Shown one piece after another: positions 50,408-59,203 of a DNA stretch of 64,000 bases. Source of the DNA: Oligoflexus sp. (GTDB lineage: Bacteria > Bdellovibrionota_B > Oligoflexia > Oligoflexales > Oligoflexaceae); the NCBI GenBank assembly GCA_014377445.1, contig JACMPP010000099.1:1-64000 (forward strand). Reading direction: 5' to 3'. Each line of letters begins with the position of its first letter. Within the stretch, counting starts at the first letter, position 1. The notes below the pieces were generated by a model. That model was not told the DNA's origin. It made no database searches and saw nothing but the letters and a program-made list of their open reading frames with translations. The position numbers and the translations under genes are program-made.

Positions 50408-51757
50408 TTAGGCTTTCGGCGACATCAACTGCGAGACGAGAAAGGCCATCTCAAGGCTTTGGCTGTAGTTTAAACGCGGATCACAGTAAGTCTCGTAATG
50501 CCTGGATAGCTGCTCAGCGGTGATTCCGGCTGACCCACCAATACATTCCGTGACATCGTCACCCGTCAGTTCGAAATGAATACCGCCGACCTTGCTGCCC
50601 GCTGTTTTATGAATGTTTAGACTTTCTTTCACTTCGCCAAGAATGTCATCGAAACTGCGGGTTTTTGTACCGGATTCCGTTTTGATCGCGTTTCCGTGCA
50701 TCGGATCGATACTCCAAACGACGGGCGTATCCTTCATCGCTTCGATAAGCTGGGGGAGATGCTTGCCCGCTTTGCCGTTCCCGTAACGGCTAATCAAATT
50801 GATCTTGCCCTTGTCTTTTTTCGGATTGAGCGCATTGCAGATCGCAATGATGTCACGCGGATCCGAACTCGGTCCCACTTTAAGTCCCAGAGGGTTGGCG
50901 ATGCCGCGGAAATATTCGATGTGCGCGCCATCTAGCTGGCGCGTGCGATCGCCTATCCAGAGCGTATGAGCGCCGAGATTGTAATGAGCGTCGTATTCCG
51001 GCATGTACTGAGTCATCGCCTCTTCCAGGGGCAGAAGGAGGCCTTCATGCGAAGTGTAGAATTCCACCGAGGAGAGCTTTTCTTCGCGGGACCCCAGGGA
51101 TTCCATGAAGACGATCGCATCCTGGATATTGTGAACGATGCGCTCGTACTCAATTTTCTTTGGAGCGTTACTGACGAACTTCAGATCCCAGCTCTGCGGA
51201 TGGTGAAGGTCGGCAAAACCGCCTTTGGTCAAAGCGCGGATATAGTTCAAGGTCGCGATGGAATGGAAGTAGGCCTGTTTGATGCGCTGCGGGTCAGGCT
51301 TGCGCGCTTCGGCATTGGCTTCGAAGGAGTTGATGATGTCGCCGCGGTAGACAGGGATATCCTTGCCATCGACGTTTTCCATATCAGCAGAACGGGGCTT
51401 GGCGTACTGGCCAGCGATTCGACCGATGCGAATGATCGGTTTACGAAGGCCGTAACAGAGCACGACCGACATCTGCAGTATGATCTTCAGTTTTTGCATG
51501 ATGGCTTCGCGATTGCAGTCCTGGAAACGTTCGGCACAGTCGCCACCCTGCAGGACAAAGCTTTCGCCGTTACCAGCTTTAGCCAACTGCTGTTTCAAGC
51601 GTTCCACTTCGCCGACGAAGATGAGGGGAGGCAGCTTTTTGACCTCTCCAAGAACTGCGTTTAGCTTGTCTTCGCTCTCGTAAACAGGTTGTTGCTTGAT
51701 CGGTAACTTGCGCCACGATTCGGGTGTCCAATTGCTCACAGTGCTGCTGCCTATCAT
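50408..51757 (-). CDS. Class II 3-deoxy-7-phosphoheptulonate synthase
   Basis: A 449-residue enzyme with class II DAHP-synthase motifs: ESFVLQGGDCAERF (substrate-binding Cys and Arg), RIGRIAGQYAKPRS, LNYIRALTKGGFADLHHPQS, NPLGLKVGPSSD and VWSIDPMHGNAI, ending with GGIHFELTGDDVTECIGG. It condenses phosphoenolpyruvate with erythrose 4-phosphate, the entry step of the shikimate pathway for aromatic amino acids. The length is normal. The ATG at 51757 follows GGAG by 7 nt. The downstream direction is closed by the 50347 terminator. SufE lies 62 bp upstream in the same direction and may be co-transcribed. Confidence 0.94.
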   Translation of the reverse strand: MIGSSTVSNWTPESWRKLPIKQQPVYESEDKLNAVLGEVKKLPPLIFVGEVERLKQQLAKAGNGESFVLQGGDCAERFQDCNREAIMQKLKIILQMSVVLCYGLRKPIIRIGRIAGQYAKPRSADMENVDGKDIPVYRGDIINSFEANAEARKPDPQRIKQAYFHSIATLNYIRALTKGGFADLHHPQSWDLKFVSNAPKKIEYERIVHNIQDAIVFMESLGSREEKLSSVEFYTSHEGLLLPLEEAMTQYMPEYDAHYNLGAHTLWIGDRTRQLDGAHIEYFRGIANPLGLKVGPSSDPRDIIAICNALNPKKDKGKINLISRYGNGKAGKHLPQLIEAMKDTPVVWSIDPMHGNAIKTESGTKTRSFDDILGEVKESLNIHKTAGSKVGGIHFELTGDDVTECIGGSAGITAEQLSRHYETYCDPRLNYSQSLEMAFLVSQLMSPKA

Positions 51758-51819
51758 CTCGCTCTCCCGTCCGTGCCCGTGGCTCTCTGGCCCTGTTTCA
51801 TGTTCAATTGCGAATACTT

Positions 51820-52260
51820 CTACTTCTGCATGGTCTTGGCGTAGTGCTGGATCATGGTGAGTATATTCGCGAGTCCGTTGCGTCGATTCATCGAGAGATG
51901 CTCGCTAACGCCGGCCTCGCTTAGAAAATCAGTCGAAAGATTTAGGATTTCACTTGCTGTAGAACCGTTATAGACCCTGAGGAGGAGTGCCACGATGCCT
52001 TTCACTATCATGGCTTCGGAATCGGCCATGAAATGAAGCTTCTCGTCCTTGATGCTAGGAACGAGCCAGGCTTTCGAAATACAGCCTTTCACCAGGAAGG
52101 GATCGAGGCGCAGATTGTCGGGGAAGGGCAGCATAGACTTGCCTTCGTCGACGATGTATCTCAGTCGTTCGTCTTTATCTTTAATGCCCTTCAGAGAAGT
52201 GAGGAGGGCTTCTCTGCGCTGGAGGATATTTGTTTCCATTTCAACATCGGCTTTAGCCAT
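51820..52260 (-). CDS. sufE: SufE-like sulfur acceptor for Fe-S cluster assembly
   Basis: A 146-residue protein with the SufE core: RREALLTSLKGIKDKDERLRY, NLRLDPFLVKGCISKAWLVP (the sulfur-accepting Cys in VKGCISKAW) and the later helix LNLSTDFLSEAGVSEHLSMNRRNGL. It takes persulfide sulfur from SufS. No suf operon surrounds it; it lies just upstream of the DAHP-synthase gene in the same direction. The ribosome site is weak. Confidence 0.9.
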   Translation of the reverse strand: MAKADVEMETNILQRREALLTSLKGIKDKDERLRYIVDEGKSMLPFPDNLRLDPFLVKGCISKAWLVPSIKDEKLHFMADSEAMIVKGIVALLLRVYNGSTASEILNLSTDFLSEAGVSEHLSMNRRNGLANILTMIQHYAKTMQK

Positions 52261-52462
52261 CGTTTTTTTGCACCTAAATCAATAGATCGGTCTTAGAATC
52301 TACAGAATTGCGCCCAGAGTGTCCAGCGTTCGCGTGAAGCTGGCAGCCTGGAGGACTATCCTGAGCTAGGAGCGAAAGGGAGCAATTTGACTTACGGTCC
52401 CTGGGAACCTGCCGGAAGCTAGGAGGCTAAGCCAATGAGGGCAGTTTATTCAGCACAAAACG

Positions 52463-52490
52463 AAAAAAAAGCCCCGCAGTTGCAAGGCTT
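52463..52490 (-). terminator. Rho-independent terminator of mltD
   Basis: On the minus strand AAGCCTTGC pairs with GCGGGGCTT (two G-T pairs) around AACT and is followed by eight T. It lies 23 nt beyond the mltD stop. Confidence 0.85.
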
Positions 52491-52512
52491 TGGAGAACTC
52501 TAGGATTTAGAC

Positions 52513-53964
52513 TCAGCCAGCGCGGCTGACTTTGAGAATTTGACCAACCTTAACGCCGTTCCGACGAAGTTTATTGATCTTTTTCAGCTCAGCTAGGGTC
52601 ATGCCGAATTTCTTAGCGATGTGCCCAAGACGATCGCCACGACGCACTCGATAAATGCCGTCATCGACGTCAGTTGTAGTCGAGGGCTTGCTGTTGTTTG
52701 CCGCGACAGACTTTTCAGCCATCGTTTCCGCATCGACCATAACTTTCAGCTTTTGGCCGCGAAACACTGTGGATGTATGCAGATTGTTCATCGCCCGCAG
52801 TTGGTCGACGGTCACGCCGTACTTCTGCGCGATGCTGTTCAAATGCTCGCCGCGTTTCACGCGATGGAATTTCCGGATCTTGTTTTCGCTGGCCAGGCGA
52901 GGGGCTTCTGCCTTGGTTGCCATGCGGTGCTCAGCAAGATTCGCGGCCTTGTCTTTGAAGTTGTTTTCAAAGCGCTTTGGAATCCAGATTTTGTAGGTTG
53001 AGATATCGCCAGGAGTAACGCCGCTTTTCAAATGCGGATTGAACTTCTGCAGGCTGTCCAAAGGAATATCAGTCTCATTGGCGATCGCCGAGAGATTGAT
53101 CGGCGAAGGAACTGTCACGCCGACAAACGCTTCATGGGAATTAGCATCCGGTACGCGGAAGCCATATTTCTGGGGGTTTTTGCCAACCATGTAAGCGGCG
53201 AGAACCTTGGGGATGTAATCCATCGTTTCGGAAGGCAGGACCTTGGCGCGAACCAACTCCCAGAAATCGCGGGTCTTGCCGCGCATAATCGCGCCCATGA
53301 TGCGGCTTTCGCCAGCATTGTAAGCGGCCATTGCCAGATACCAGGAGTTGAACACATTGTTCAAGTCAGCCAGGTAAAGGGAAGCGGCGACTGTTGCGCG
53401 CCATGGATCGCGGCGTTCGTCGACGAATTTATCGACGCGAAGTCCGTAGCGACGACCGCTGGCTGGAATGAATTGCCAAAAGCCGACGGCGCTGGCGCTC
53501 GAATGAGCGTGGAGCACAAAGCCGCTTTCGATCATCGCAAGATAATAGAGTTCGCTTGGAACTCCTGAATCGCGAAGGGTCGCCACGATCATTTTTTTGT
53601 AGGGCTGCCCACGATCGAGGAAGCGTTGAAATGCATCGTGGTTTTTATTTGCAAAGTAATCGATCCAACGATCGACGTCTTTGTTGAGCTCGACCGGAAG
53701 GCCGGCTTTAAGAGCTTTGTTGATTTCGTCGTCTTCCGAACCGATCTCAGCGACATCGCCATTGATGGATGTCTGCAGTTCCTGATCGATTGAGTCATCG
53801 ATCTCTTCAGGCTGAACTTCCTGAGCTAAGGCTCCGTTGCCGTTGATGTCTTCGAGTTCGGCCGTATTGGAGTCTTCTTTAGCAGCGTGGGTTGTCTTAC
53901 ATCCGACGGATGCAAAGACAGCGGCTAATGAAAGCACCAATGGGGTTATGCGAGTCAGCTTCAT
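52513..53964 (-). CDS. mltD: Membrane-bound lytic murein transglycosylase D with two LysM domains
   Basis: A 483-residue lipoprotein (lipobox AVFASVGCKT, Cys22). An acidic linker of about 60 residues precedes the SLT domain. The catalytic Glu is in YYLAMIESGFV (about 146), with SAVGFWQFIPASGRRYGL, ERRDPWRATVAASLYL and YLAMAAYNAGESRI following. At the end are two LysM domains (HRVKRGEHLNSIAQKYGVT about 365-410; YRVRRGDRLGHIAKKFGMT about 438-480), which bind peptidoglycan. It cleaves glycan strands to form 1,6-anhydro ends. The ATG at 53964 follows AGGGG. Confidence 0.93.
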   Translation of the reverse strand: MKLTRITPLVLSLAAVFASVGCKTTHAAKEDSNTAELEDINGNGALAQEVQPEEIDDSIDQELQTSINGDVAEIGSEDDEINKALKAGLPVELNKDVDRWIDYFANKNHDAFQRFLDRGQPYKKMIVATLRDSGVPSELYYLAMIESGFVLHAHSSASAVGFWQFIPASGRRYGLRVDKFVDERRDPWRATVAASLYLADLNNVFNSWYLAMAAYNAGESRIMGAIMRGKTRDFWELVRAKVLPSETMDYIPKVLAAYMVGKNPQKYGFRVPDANSHEAFVGVTVPSPINLSAIANETDIPLDSLQKFNPHLKSGVTPGDISTYKIWIPKRFENNFKDKAANLAEHRMATKAEAPRLASENKIRKFHRVKRGEHLNSIAQKYGVTVDQLRAMNNLHTSTVFRGQKLKVMVDAETMAEKSVAANNSKPSTTTDVDDGIYRVRRGDRLGHIAKKFGMTLAELKKINKLRRNGVKVGQILKVSRAG

Positions 53965-54330
53965 AGGGTCCCCTTATCACGAAAAAGGCAAAAGATGGGC
54001 GCTACTCACGCTGAATCTCAGAGAAGCTTGTTAAGCGATGTCTGGATTATGGGCTGAGAGCTGGAAGAAAGCCTGAATTTCAATAGTGACTCCAATGTAA
54101 CATGGCCCTGCCTTTTTTGGCAGGCAGAGACTTGATTTTAGTGTCTGGCAAAAAGAGAACTTAGATTATTTTTGGCTAGAAGAATAAAGGTTTATATCTT
54201 CACAAAAAATCTAAACCTATTGTCTTTTCGGAAATCGCAAAGCCTGCTTTTCAAAAATACCAATGTACCTTAGACTATGCAGCGCAAGCTGTGTAACAAA
54301 ACTTTTTCTCATGAGAAGGAGTGCCCAGCA

Positions 54331-54438
54331 ATGTGGCTGAACGGAAGCTTGCAAAGTGAGGCCCTGAAAGGCTTTTATTTTGTGCAACTGGTCGAGGAAG
54401 ACTCTCATGTCCATTGGATATTTGCAGTGGAATGTTAG
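54331..54438 (+). CDS. Possible 35-residue micro-protein
   Basis: An ATG 8 nt after AAGGAG opens a frame encoding WLNGSLQSEALKGFYFVQLV and ending WIFAVEC. The same frame is open back to an ATG at 54277 (53 residues) with no ribosome site. The strong ribosome site and hydrophobic C-terminal half make it more plausible than most short frames here. It has no known relatives. Confidence 0.3.
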   Translation: MWLNGSLQSEALKGFYFVQLVEEDSHVHWIFAVEC

Positions 54439-54688
54439 CGAGTGTAAGCCGGTACTACAGAATTTCTCTTAGATTCCTCTCACGCAGTACATATATTCTG
54501 TCTGTAATAGACGACGAATTATCATGAGTTAAAATTGAGAGTTTCACTTGATCGCATGCCGTAGATTTAGGGCTGCTTTCACTTTAACTTCAGTGTCTTC
54601 AATGAAGTTTGGAGAGGCCGCCCGATCTCAATGAATGCATGAGTTGGGCTAAACGCAGAGTTGGGGCTAAGTCTGCAAGACCGCGACA

Positions 54689-54711
54689 AAATTGTTATAA
54701 AGCAACAATTT
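54689..54711. promoter_or_regulatory. Inverted repeat upstream of the membrane protein gene
   Basis: AAATTGTT-ATAAAGC-AACAATTT, 8-bp perfect arms, 107 nt before the chosen start. Position and symmetry suggest a regulator-binding site. Confidence 0.45.
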
Positions 54712-54818
54712 GGTAAGACTTTCTGTTCAGAACAGCTAAAATCTGTTAGCTAAGTGATAGAACTGAATTGAGATTTTTGGCGAATGCCCTGAGGGCTTGG
54801 CTTTTAACTGAGGAATCT

Positions 54819-55685
54819 ATGGTTTCTTCCCGCATGGACCGCATCATACCAGACAAGCGTATGATTGCTGTGTTGGTATACCTAACGGCCTGTCTTCAGG
54901 TGGTTGGATACAGTTTTAAGGCCCTAAAAACGGGCAGCAGCTTCGCACAATATCTGCATCTCAATACCACTCTCGATCCCGCCTGGGCGACCAACATCAA
55001 TCAAATCTATGTCGGGCTCATGATCACCGCCTTGGTCCTGGCCTTCTTTCGATGGAGTCCCTGGCCCTTCTATGTGATCGGCACTCTGTTTCTCATCGAT
55101 TCCATTTTTCGGACGGCGCTTGGCCAAGAAGCAACGTCGGCTCTGGCGATTCCAGGTGAATGTGCTCGTTACCTTTGGTTCCTGGCGATAGGCTTTGCCC
55201 TGAGAAATGCGCGGACCCTCGATATAGAAATCGGTCTGCCAAGCGTGAGACTTCTTCTTCGTCTGGGCTTGGCACTTACCTTCATCACGCATGGATTCGA
55301 AGCCCTTTTGCAGCATCCCGGCTTCCTCGACCTCGTCATGCAGGCGAATCAATCCCTTATTCCCCAGCAGAACAGTACGGTGTTGGCGACGAATCTACTT
55401 CTCCTGATCGGAGTTATCGATCTTTTGGTGGGCCTTGTGGTGCTGTTCCGACCAAGCCGGACGGCTTTGGTTTACATGGCGTTTTGGGGCGCGATCACGG
55501 CTTTTTCCCGCGTGATTTTTGCCCCGTACTCAGGAGTTTTCGAAGCTCTGATTCGCGCGCCGCATTTTATGCTGCCCCTTTTGATTATGATCATTGAAGG
55601 TCAAAGAACGCTGCGGAAGCCCATTCGCAAAGTCTATTCAAGAGCTCTGCGGCGCATGGGTTTTGTGCACACGCCGTGGATCTGA
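54819..55685 (+). CDS. Polytopic membrane protein, about eight helices, unknown function
   Basis: The ATG at 54819 follows GAGG by 5 nt and is preferred over 54768; 288 residues. Hydrophobic segments include MIAVLVYLTACLQVVGYSF, IYVGLMITALVLAFFRW, PFYVIGTLFLIDSIF, YLWFLAIGFALRNA, LGLALTFITHGFEALLQHP, LLLLIGVIDLLVGLVVLF and FMLPLLIMIIEG. The helix pair ITHGFEALLQHPGFL and VIDLLVGLVVLFRP recalls DoxX-like proteins, a loose similarity. Its stop lies 1 nt from the converging reductase stop. Confidence 0.6.
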   Translation: MVSSRMDRIIPDKRMIAVLVYLTACLQVVGYSFKALKTGSSFAQYLHLNTTLDPAWATNINQIYVGLMITALVLAFFRWSPWPFYVIGTLFLIDSIFRTALGQEATSALAIPGECARYLWFLAIGFALRNARTLDIEIGLPSVRLLLRLGLALTFITHGFEALLQHPGFLDLVMQANQSLIPQQNSTVLATNLLLLIGVIDLLVGLVVLFRPSRTALVYMAFWGAITAFSRVIFAPYSGVFEALIRAPHFMLPLLIMIIEGQRTLRKPIRKVYSRALRRMGFVHTPWI

Positions 55686-55686
55686 A

Positions 55687-56199
55687 TTAGACCGAAGGCC
55701 GCTGCGGATAGCGCATCGCATAGAGTTGGCAGATGGATTCAAGCCAGTGCTGATCGATTGCATCGAAAGCAGCGAGCCCATTAGAATCCACGTCCAATAC
55801 GGCCAGGACCTCACCCTTTTTGCCTAAAACAGGAATTACAATTTCACTGCGTGTACTTGACGAGCAGGCGATGTGACCGGGAAATTTTTCGACATCGTCG
55901 ACGAGTTGCGTCATTTTTGTGCGAGCGGCGGCGCCACAAACACCACGGCTAAACGGAATATCAAGACAGCCATGGGTTCCCTGATAGGGTCCAATCTGCA
56001 GGTGATCGTCTCGGATCACCCGATAAAATCCAGTCCAATCAAAAGTTTCGAAAGCGTTATGGAGTTCGGAAATAATGGTAGCCATAGCGGCAAGCCAATC
56101 CGAATCAGCATTGAGCAAGGATTGGATACTGGCAAAAACCTCGCTATAATGTTTTTGCTTTTGCATCGGTTCGGATTGCCTTGGTAGGACTTCGAGCAT
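55687..56199 (-). CDS. msrC: Free methionine-(R)-sulfoxide reductase (GAF-domain fRMsr)
   Basis: A 170-residue single GAF domain with the fRMsr signature: DWTGFYRV, QIGPYQGTHGCLDIPFSRGVCG, FPGHIACSSSTRSEIVIPV and LAVLDVDSN. The three conserved cysteines (in HGCL, GVCG and HIACS) are present, as needed for the catalytic and recycling disulfides. It reduces free Met-R-sulfoxide and protects against oxidation. The ATG at 56199 follows AGGAGG by 5 nt. Confidence 0.92.
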   Translation of the reverse strand: MLEVLPRQSEPMQKQKHYSEVFASIQSLLNADSDWLAAMATIISELHNAFETFDWTGFYRVIRDDHLQIGPYQGTHGCLDIPFSRGVCGAAARTKMTQLVDDVEKFPGHIACSSSTRSEIVIPVLGKKGEVLAVLDVDSNGLAAFDAIDQHWLESICQLYAMRYPQRPSV

Positions 56200-56280
56200 A
56201 CATACCTCCTGTAGGCCAGGTATAAGGGCAACAGCCCTCGCTGTCCAGCAGGGCCTGCATATTTAGGGCGGAGATCTTTG

Positions 56281-56538
56281 ATGAGAATTCCAATCGAATC
56301 CCTGGCAGCGGAAACCCTGAAAAGGGTGGTTGAAGAATTCGTTACGCGCGAAGGGACTGATTACGGCCTTAGCACGAGCGATCTTCAGACTAAGGTTGAG
56401 CAGGTTTTGCGACAGTTGAAAAAGGGCGAGGCGCTCCTTTGTTTTGATACCGAAAGTGAATCCTGTCAAATCGTGCCCAAGTCGCATCCGTCTTTTCGTG
56501 AGTTAGCCAAGCAAAGAGAGGATCTCAGCCCGAGCTGA
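56281..56538 (+). CDS. YheU-family (UPF0270) small protein
   Basis: The ATG at 56281 follows GGAG by 8 nt; 85 residues. It carries the YheU pattern: IPIESLAAETLKRVVEEFVT, REGTDYG, then VEQVLRQLKKGEALLCFD. The family is common in Gammaproteobacteria and has no known biochemical role. The C-terminus is somewhat longer than usual. The stop codon lies within the stem of the terminator. Confidence 0.88.
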   Translation: MRIPIESLAAETLKRVVEEFVTREGTDYGLSTSDLQTKVEQVLRQLKKGEALLCFDTESESCQIVPKSHPSFRELAKQREDLSPS

Positions 56539-56548
56539 GATCCTCTTT
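56518..56548 (+). terminator. Terminator overlapping the YheU-like stop codon
   Basis: GAGGATCTCAGC pairs perfectly over 12 bp with GCTGAGATCCTC around CCGA, followed by TTTC. The stop TGA (56536-56538) is inside the right arm, so the stem encodes the last residues. Confidence 0.85.
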
Positions 56549-56576
56549 CACTGTCATTGAGTTCCGAGACTAAAAT

Positions 56577-57713
56577 TTATTGGATCGCAGATTTTCCGCT
56601 TGAGTTTGAGCTTTGGTTCGCACTCGAACTGCTGCTGCCGCTTGGGCTCGACCTGCTCGATGAATCTTTTCCATCACTCCTTGATGAAGACATCGATTGA
56701 TTTTTTGAGTCTTGGCTCATACGAAGTTGGTTATGCACTTCCGTTACGCCCGAGATGGACGAAGCCAAATCCTCAGCATTGCGTTTTTCACTCCGATCTT
56801 CCACTGTGCCGGTGAGAGTGACTTCACCTGAAACAACACGAATTTCGATCTCCGACGGATCGATGTCATGAGCATGTGTGAGAAGATCTGAAATTTCTTC
56901 TTTGATGCGTTCATCCGAGCGTTTGTAGCCTTTTGGAGCCCGACCGGATTTGCTGCTCATATGCTGCTGGTTGGACCAAGGCGAGGTTTGATATTGGGAG
57001 CTGCTGCGTCCCCAGTCCTGGGTTGAGCTGCGATTGCCCAGTGACGAAGCGGAGTAATCCTGGCCTGAAGTTGCAGGGCTGTAGTTTTGCGAGCCGTAAG
57101 CGGAAACATTGTGCGACGGTGTGTTGAAGCCGGAATTATAACTCCCGCTGCTGCCGTAGGAAGGGCTGTTAAAGCCTTGCTGATGGGAGCCATAACCCTG
57201 GCTGCTATAGCTCTGGTTTCCGTGCTGGCTGGGGTTGTTGGAACCGCTGCTGTACTGCCCTTGGCCGCTGAAGGCCTGGCCATACTGGTTTTGGCTCGAC
57301 AGGCCGTTCGCGCTGCTACTGTAGTTGTGAGTGCCTGCCTGACCGTAACCTTGATAACGGCTCTGATCGCTGAAGTTTGAGCTGCGGCCGAAGTTTTGGT
57401 AAGGCGTTTGATCGCTAGAGTTGGACGTGCCACGACCATAGTTTCGGCTAGAGTCACGATCACGATATTGATCTGCAGAGTAACCGCGGCCTTGGTCGCG
57501 TTGAAAGTCAGAGCTTCCGCTCATGCTGCCGTAGGTGCTGTAAGGGGCGCCTTGTGTATATTTATTGAAACGATCCTGTTGGGAATCGTCACGGGCAGAG
57601 CGTTCATCGCGATCCATGCGGTCATCATCTTCAGACCAGCGTGAGTAGCGGTCTGTATTAGGTTGGAGGCGACGGGGTTGGTTCTGTTCATTGTTATAAA
57701 AGTTGTGTTCCAT
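56577..57713 (-). CDS. BON-domain protein with a long prion-like N-terminal region
   Basis: A 378-residue cytoplasmic protein with no signal peptide. Residues 1-260 are low complexity, dominated by Ser, Gln, Asn, Gly and Tyr (for example YGSQNYSPATSGQDYSASS), with many Arg and Asp early: a prion-like composition. Residues about 265-335 are one BON domain (APKGYKRSDERIKEEISDLL; SEIEIRVVSGEVTLTGTVED; AEDLASSISGVTEVHNQLR). The last 40 residues are almost all Ser, Gly and Asn. The YKRSDERI start is typical of a known group of cytoplasmic BON proteins. Assembly or condensate formation is inferred from composition. The ATG follows AAGGA by 8 nt. Confidence 0.82.
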   Translation of the reverse strand: MEHNFYNNEQNQPRRLQPNTDRYSRWSEDDDRMDRDERSARDDSQQDRFNKYTQGAPYSTYGSMSGSSDFQRDQGRGYSADQYRDRDSSRNYGRGTSNSSDQTPYQNFGRSSNFSDQSRYQGYGQAGTHNYSSSANGLSSQNQYGQAFSGQGQYSSGSNNPSQHGNQSYSSQGYGSHQQGFNSPSYGSSGSYNSGFNTPSHNVSAYGSQNYSPATSGQDYSASSLGNRSSTQDWGRSSSQYQTSPWSNQQHMSSKSGRAPKGYKRSDERIKEEISDLLTHAHDIDPSEIEIRVVSGEVTLTGTVEDRSEKRNAEDLASSISGVTEVHNQLRMSQDSKNQSMSSSRSDGKDSSSRSSPSGSSSSSANQSSNSSGKSAIQ

Positions 57714-57975
57714 GGTGAGATCCTTTGTAAGTCATTCATGTTTGATAAAACAATCCAAGATTCATGATCTTTGGATTCATGACTGGAAGATACGCCTTAC
57801 CATTTTGAGCGGACATACGTAAAATGCACTGGTCGTTTTAACTTGGTGGTACCAAATGCGGGCTCCAATTGACTTTTGTATTTGTAAAAGCTGCGAAATT
57901 AAAAAATCGCGAATTTTTGGGTAGAATTGTAGCATCCTGGTCGAGTCAAAATAATCTCAGGCCCTTCGCCATAAA
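57714..57975. other. Intergenic region before the nuclease terminator
   Basis: Holds the upstream region of the BON gene on the minus strand, with an AT-rich part near 57880-57930. No open frame or RNA structure apart from the terminator at 57976 was noticed. Confidence 0.35.
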
Positions 57976-58010
57976 AAAGAACCCGTTCGATCAGCTCTCA
58001 CGGGTTCTTT
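57976..58010 (-). terminator. Rho-independent terminator of the nuclease operon
   Basis: AAAGAACCCGT pairs with ACGGGTTCTTT over 11 bp. On the minus strand the stem is followed by TTTTTTAT. It lies 12 nt beyond the nuclease stop. Confidence 0.88.
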
Positions 58011-58021
58011 TGATTTCTGGA

Positions 58022-59179
58022 TTACTTGCCCTGAGGCAGATATCGCATCGGGACAAAGTCCGGCTTCACATCATAATGATACGAACGATAGAAGCTCAGA
58101 TCGGGCTTTCCGCCCTCTTGCCAGGCGTCGAGCCAGAATCGGGCGAGCGCATCCGCTCCGGTCGCGAGACGTAGGATCACAAAATTTCTGTAGAACGTGT
58201 TGACTTCGGAAGGTTCCTTCCGTTTCGCCTTTTCGCGTCTGCCCTTGACGCTCTTGTCCCCTTCATCCTTATCTTCCGAGCTCTTCGCCAGCAATGAATT
58301 TTGAAGATCCAGGGCGGCCAGAATCGGCAGTTTCTCATGGCTGTCTAGAGTCAGCTCAAAAGCCTGTTGCAGGTAATTATGAGGATGCTTGGCAAAGGGT
58401 TTTGCCATGGGCTCGTGACGTTCGGCTTCATCCAGAACGTTCGCTTCAAGATCGAGGCCCAGGCTGTCGACGATTTCAGTTTCGAAGTAGCCGTGCAGAC
58501 CACCCTGTCCGGTTTCCCAGCCGTCATAATCCTTGCTGGTGTGATGGGGATTCGCCAGATCACCGACAAAGTGAGAAAGAATTCCGCTCAAGAGAAGGAT
58601 GCGATCGACGGCCGTATTTTTCTTCTCAAAGTCAGGACTGTCCTTTTGAATCTTATCCATCGCCTTGAGATCTTTAAAAGCCTGCACCAGATCCTGGGTC
58701 AAAGTGTCAACGCGGTAAGGGGCGTGTCCGGCTTTAAGGAGTCTATCACCCAAATCTTTTCCAGGAGCACAGGCCCAGTCTTTGGCCTTTTTCCCGCAGT
58801 TCTTATCGAGGGCTTTCAGATAGGCGTCCATCGTTCCAGGAAGATCTTCAGCCGTCGGGGTCTTGCCCGGCACAAGAATATAGTCGAGGTCAATGAAGTG
58901 GCTTGGTGTACTGGCCTTATCGAGTTCCGGAGAAAGCGAGCGCCAGACGATGTCAGGAACATTCGCCAAATGGCCCAGCATGTTTTCCTTCTTTTGAAGA
59001 AAGGCGCCGAACTTTTGAATCTCAGGATCCTTGTTATCGGCTAGAATGCGAGTTGCCACGCGCGTGATTCCGTCGTGACCGCGCTCACCCCAGGCAAAGG
59101 CCGAAGGGGAATAGGCGAGAGAGAATGTCATCAGGGCAGCGAGAGGAGCGGATTTTTTCGAATTCAGTTTCAACATCAT
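58022..59179 (-). CDS. Secreted S1/P1-type zinc nuclease
   Basis: The ATG at 59179 follows GGAG by 9 nt; an ATG three codons earlier lies too close to the ribosome site. The 385-residue product has a signal peptide ending AYSPSAFA, so the mature protein starts with WGERGHDGITRVA. An N-terminal Trp is exactly the first zinc ligand in P1 nuclease and phospholipase C. Further ligands appear in NVPDIVW, TPSHFIDLD, SHFVGDLANPHHTSKDYDG and GLHGYFETEIV. It should cleave single-stranded nucleic acids with three zinc ions, outside the cytoplasm. A charged insertion (SSEDKDEGDKSVKGRREKAK) near residue 310 is unusual. It is the second gene of an operon with the FAD enzyme. Confidence 0.9.
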   Translation of the reverse strand: MMLKLNSKKSAPLAALMTFSLAYSPSAFAWGERGHDGITRVATRILADNKDPEIQKFGAFLQKKENMLGHLANVPDIVWRSLSPELDKASTPSHFIDLDYILVPGKTPTAEDLPGTMDAYLKALDKNCGKKAKDWACAPGKDLGDRLLKAGHAPYRVDTLTQDLVQAFKDLKAMDKIQKDSPDFEKKNTAVDRILLLSGILSHFVGDLANPHHTSKDYDGWETGQGGLHGYFETEIVDSLGLDLEANVLDEAERHEPMAKPFAKHPHNYLQQAFELTLDSHEKLPILAALDLQNSLLAKSSEDKDEGDKSVKGRREKAKRKEPSEVNTFYRNFVILRLATGADALARFWLDAWQEGGKPDLSFYRSYHYDVKPDFVPMRYLPQGK

Positions 59180-59203
59180 TAGGAACATCTCCGTTTTGCA
59201 AAC

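Larger units (their letters stand above)
53965..54818. other. Long intergenic region with a small frame and an inverted repeat
   Basis: An 850-bp gap between the divergent mltD and a polytopic membrane protein. Besides the short frame at 54331-54438 and the inverted repeat at 54689-54711, the sequence is moderately AT-rich. I see no tRNA or known RNA family. A transcript-sized unknown RNA is possible. Confidence 0.4.

Noticed and set aside
50966-51664. 232-residue plus-strand frame
   Set aside because: Antisense to class II DAHP synthase.
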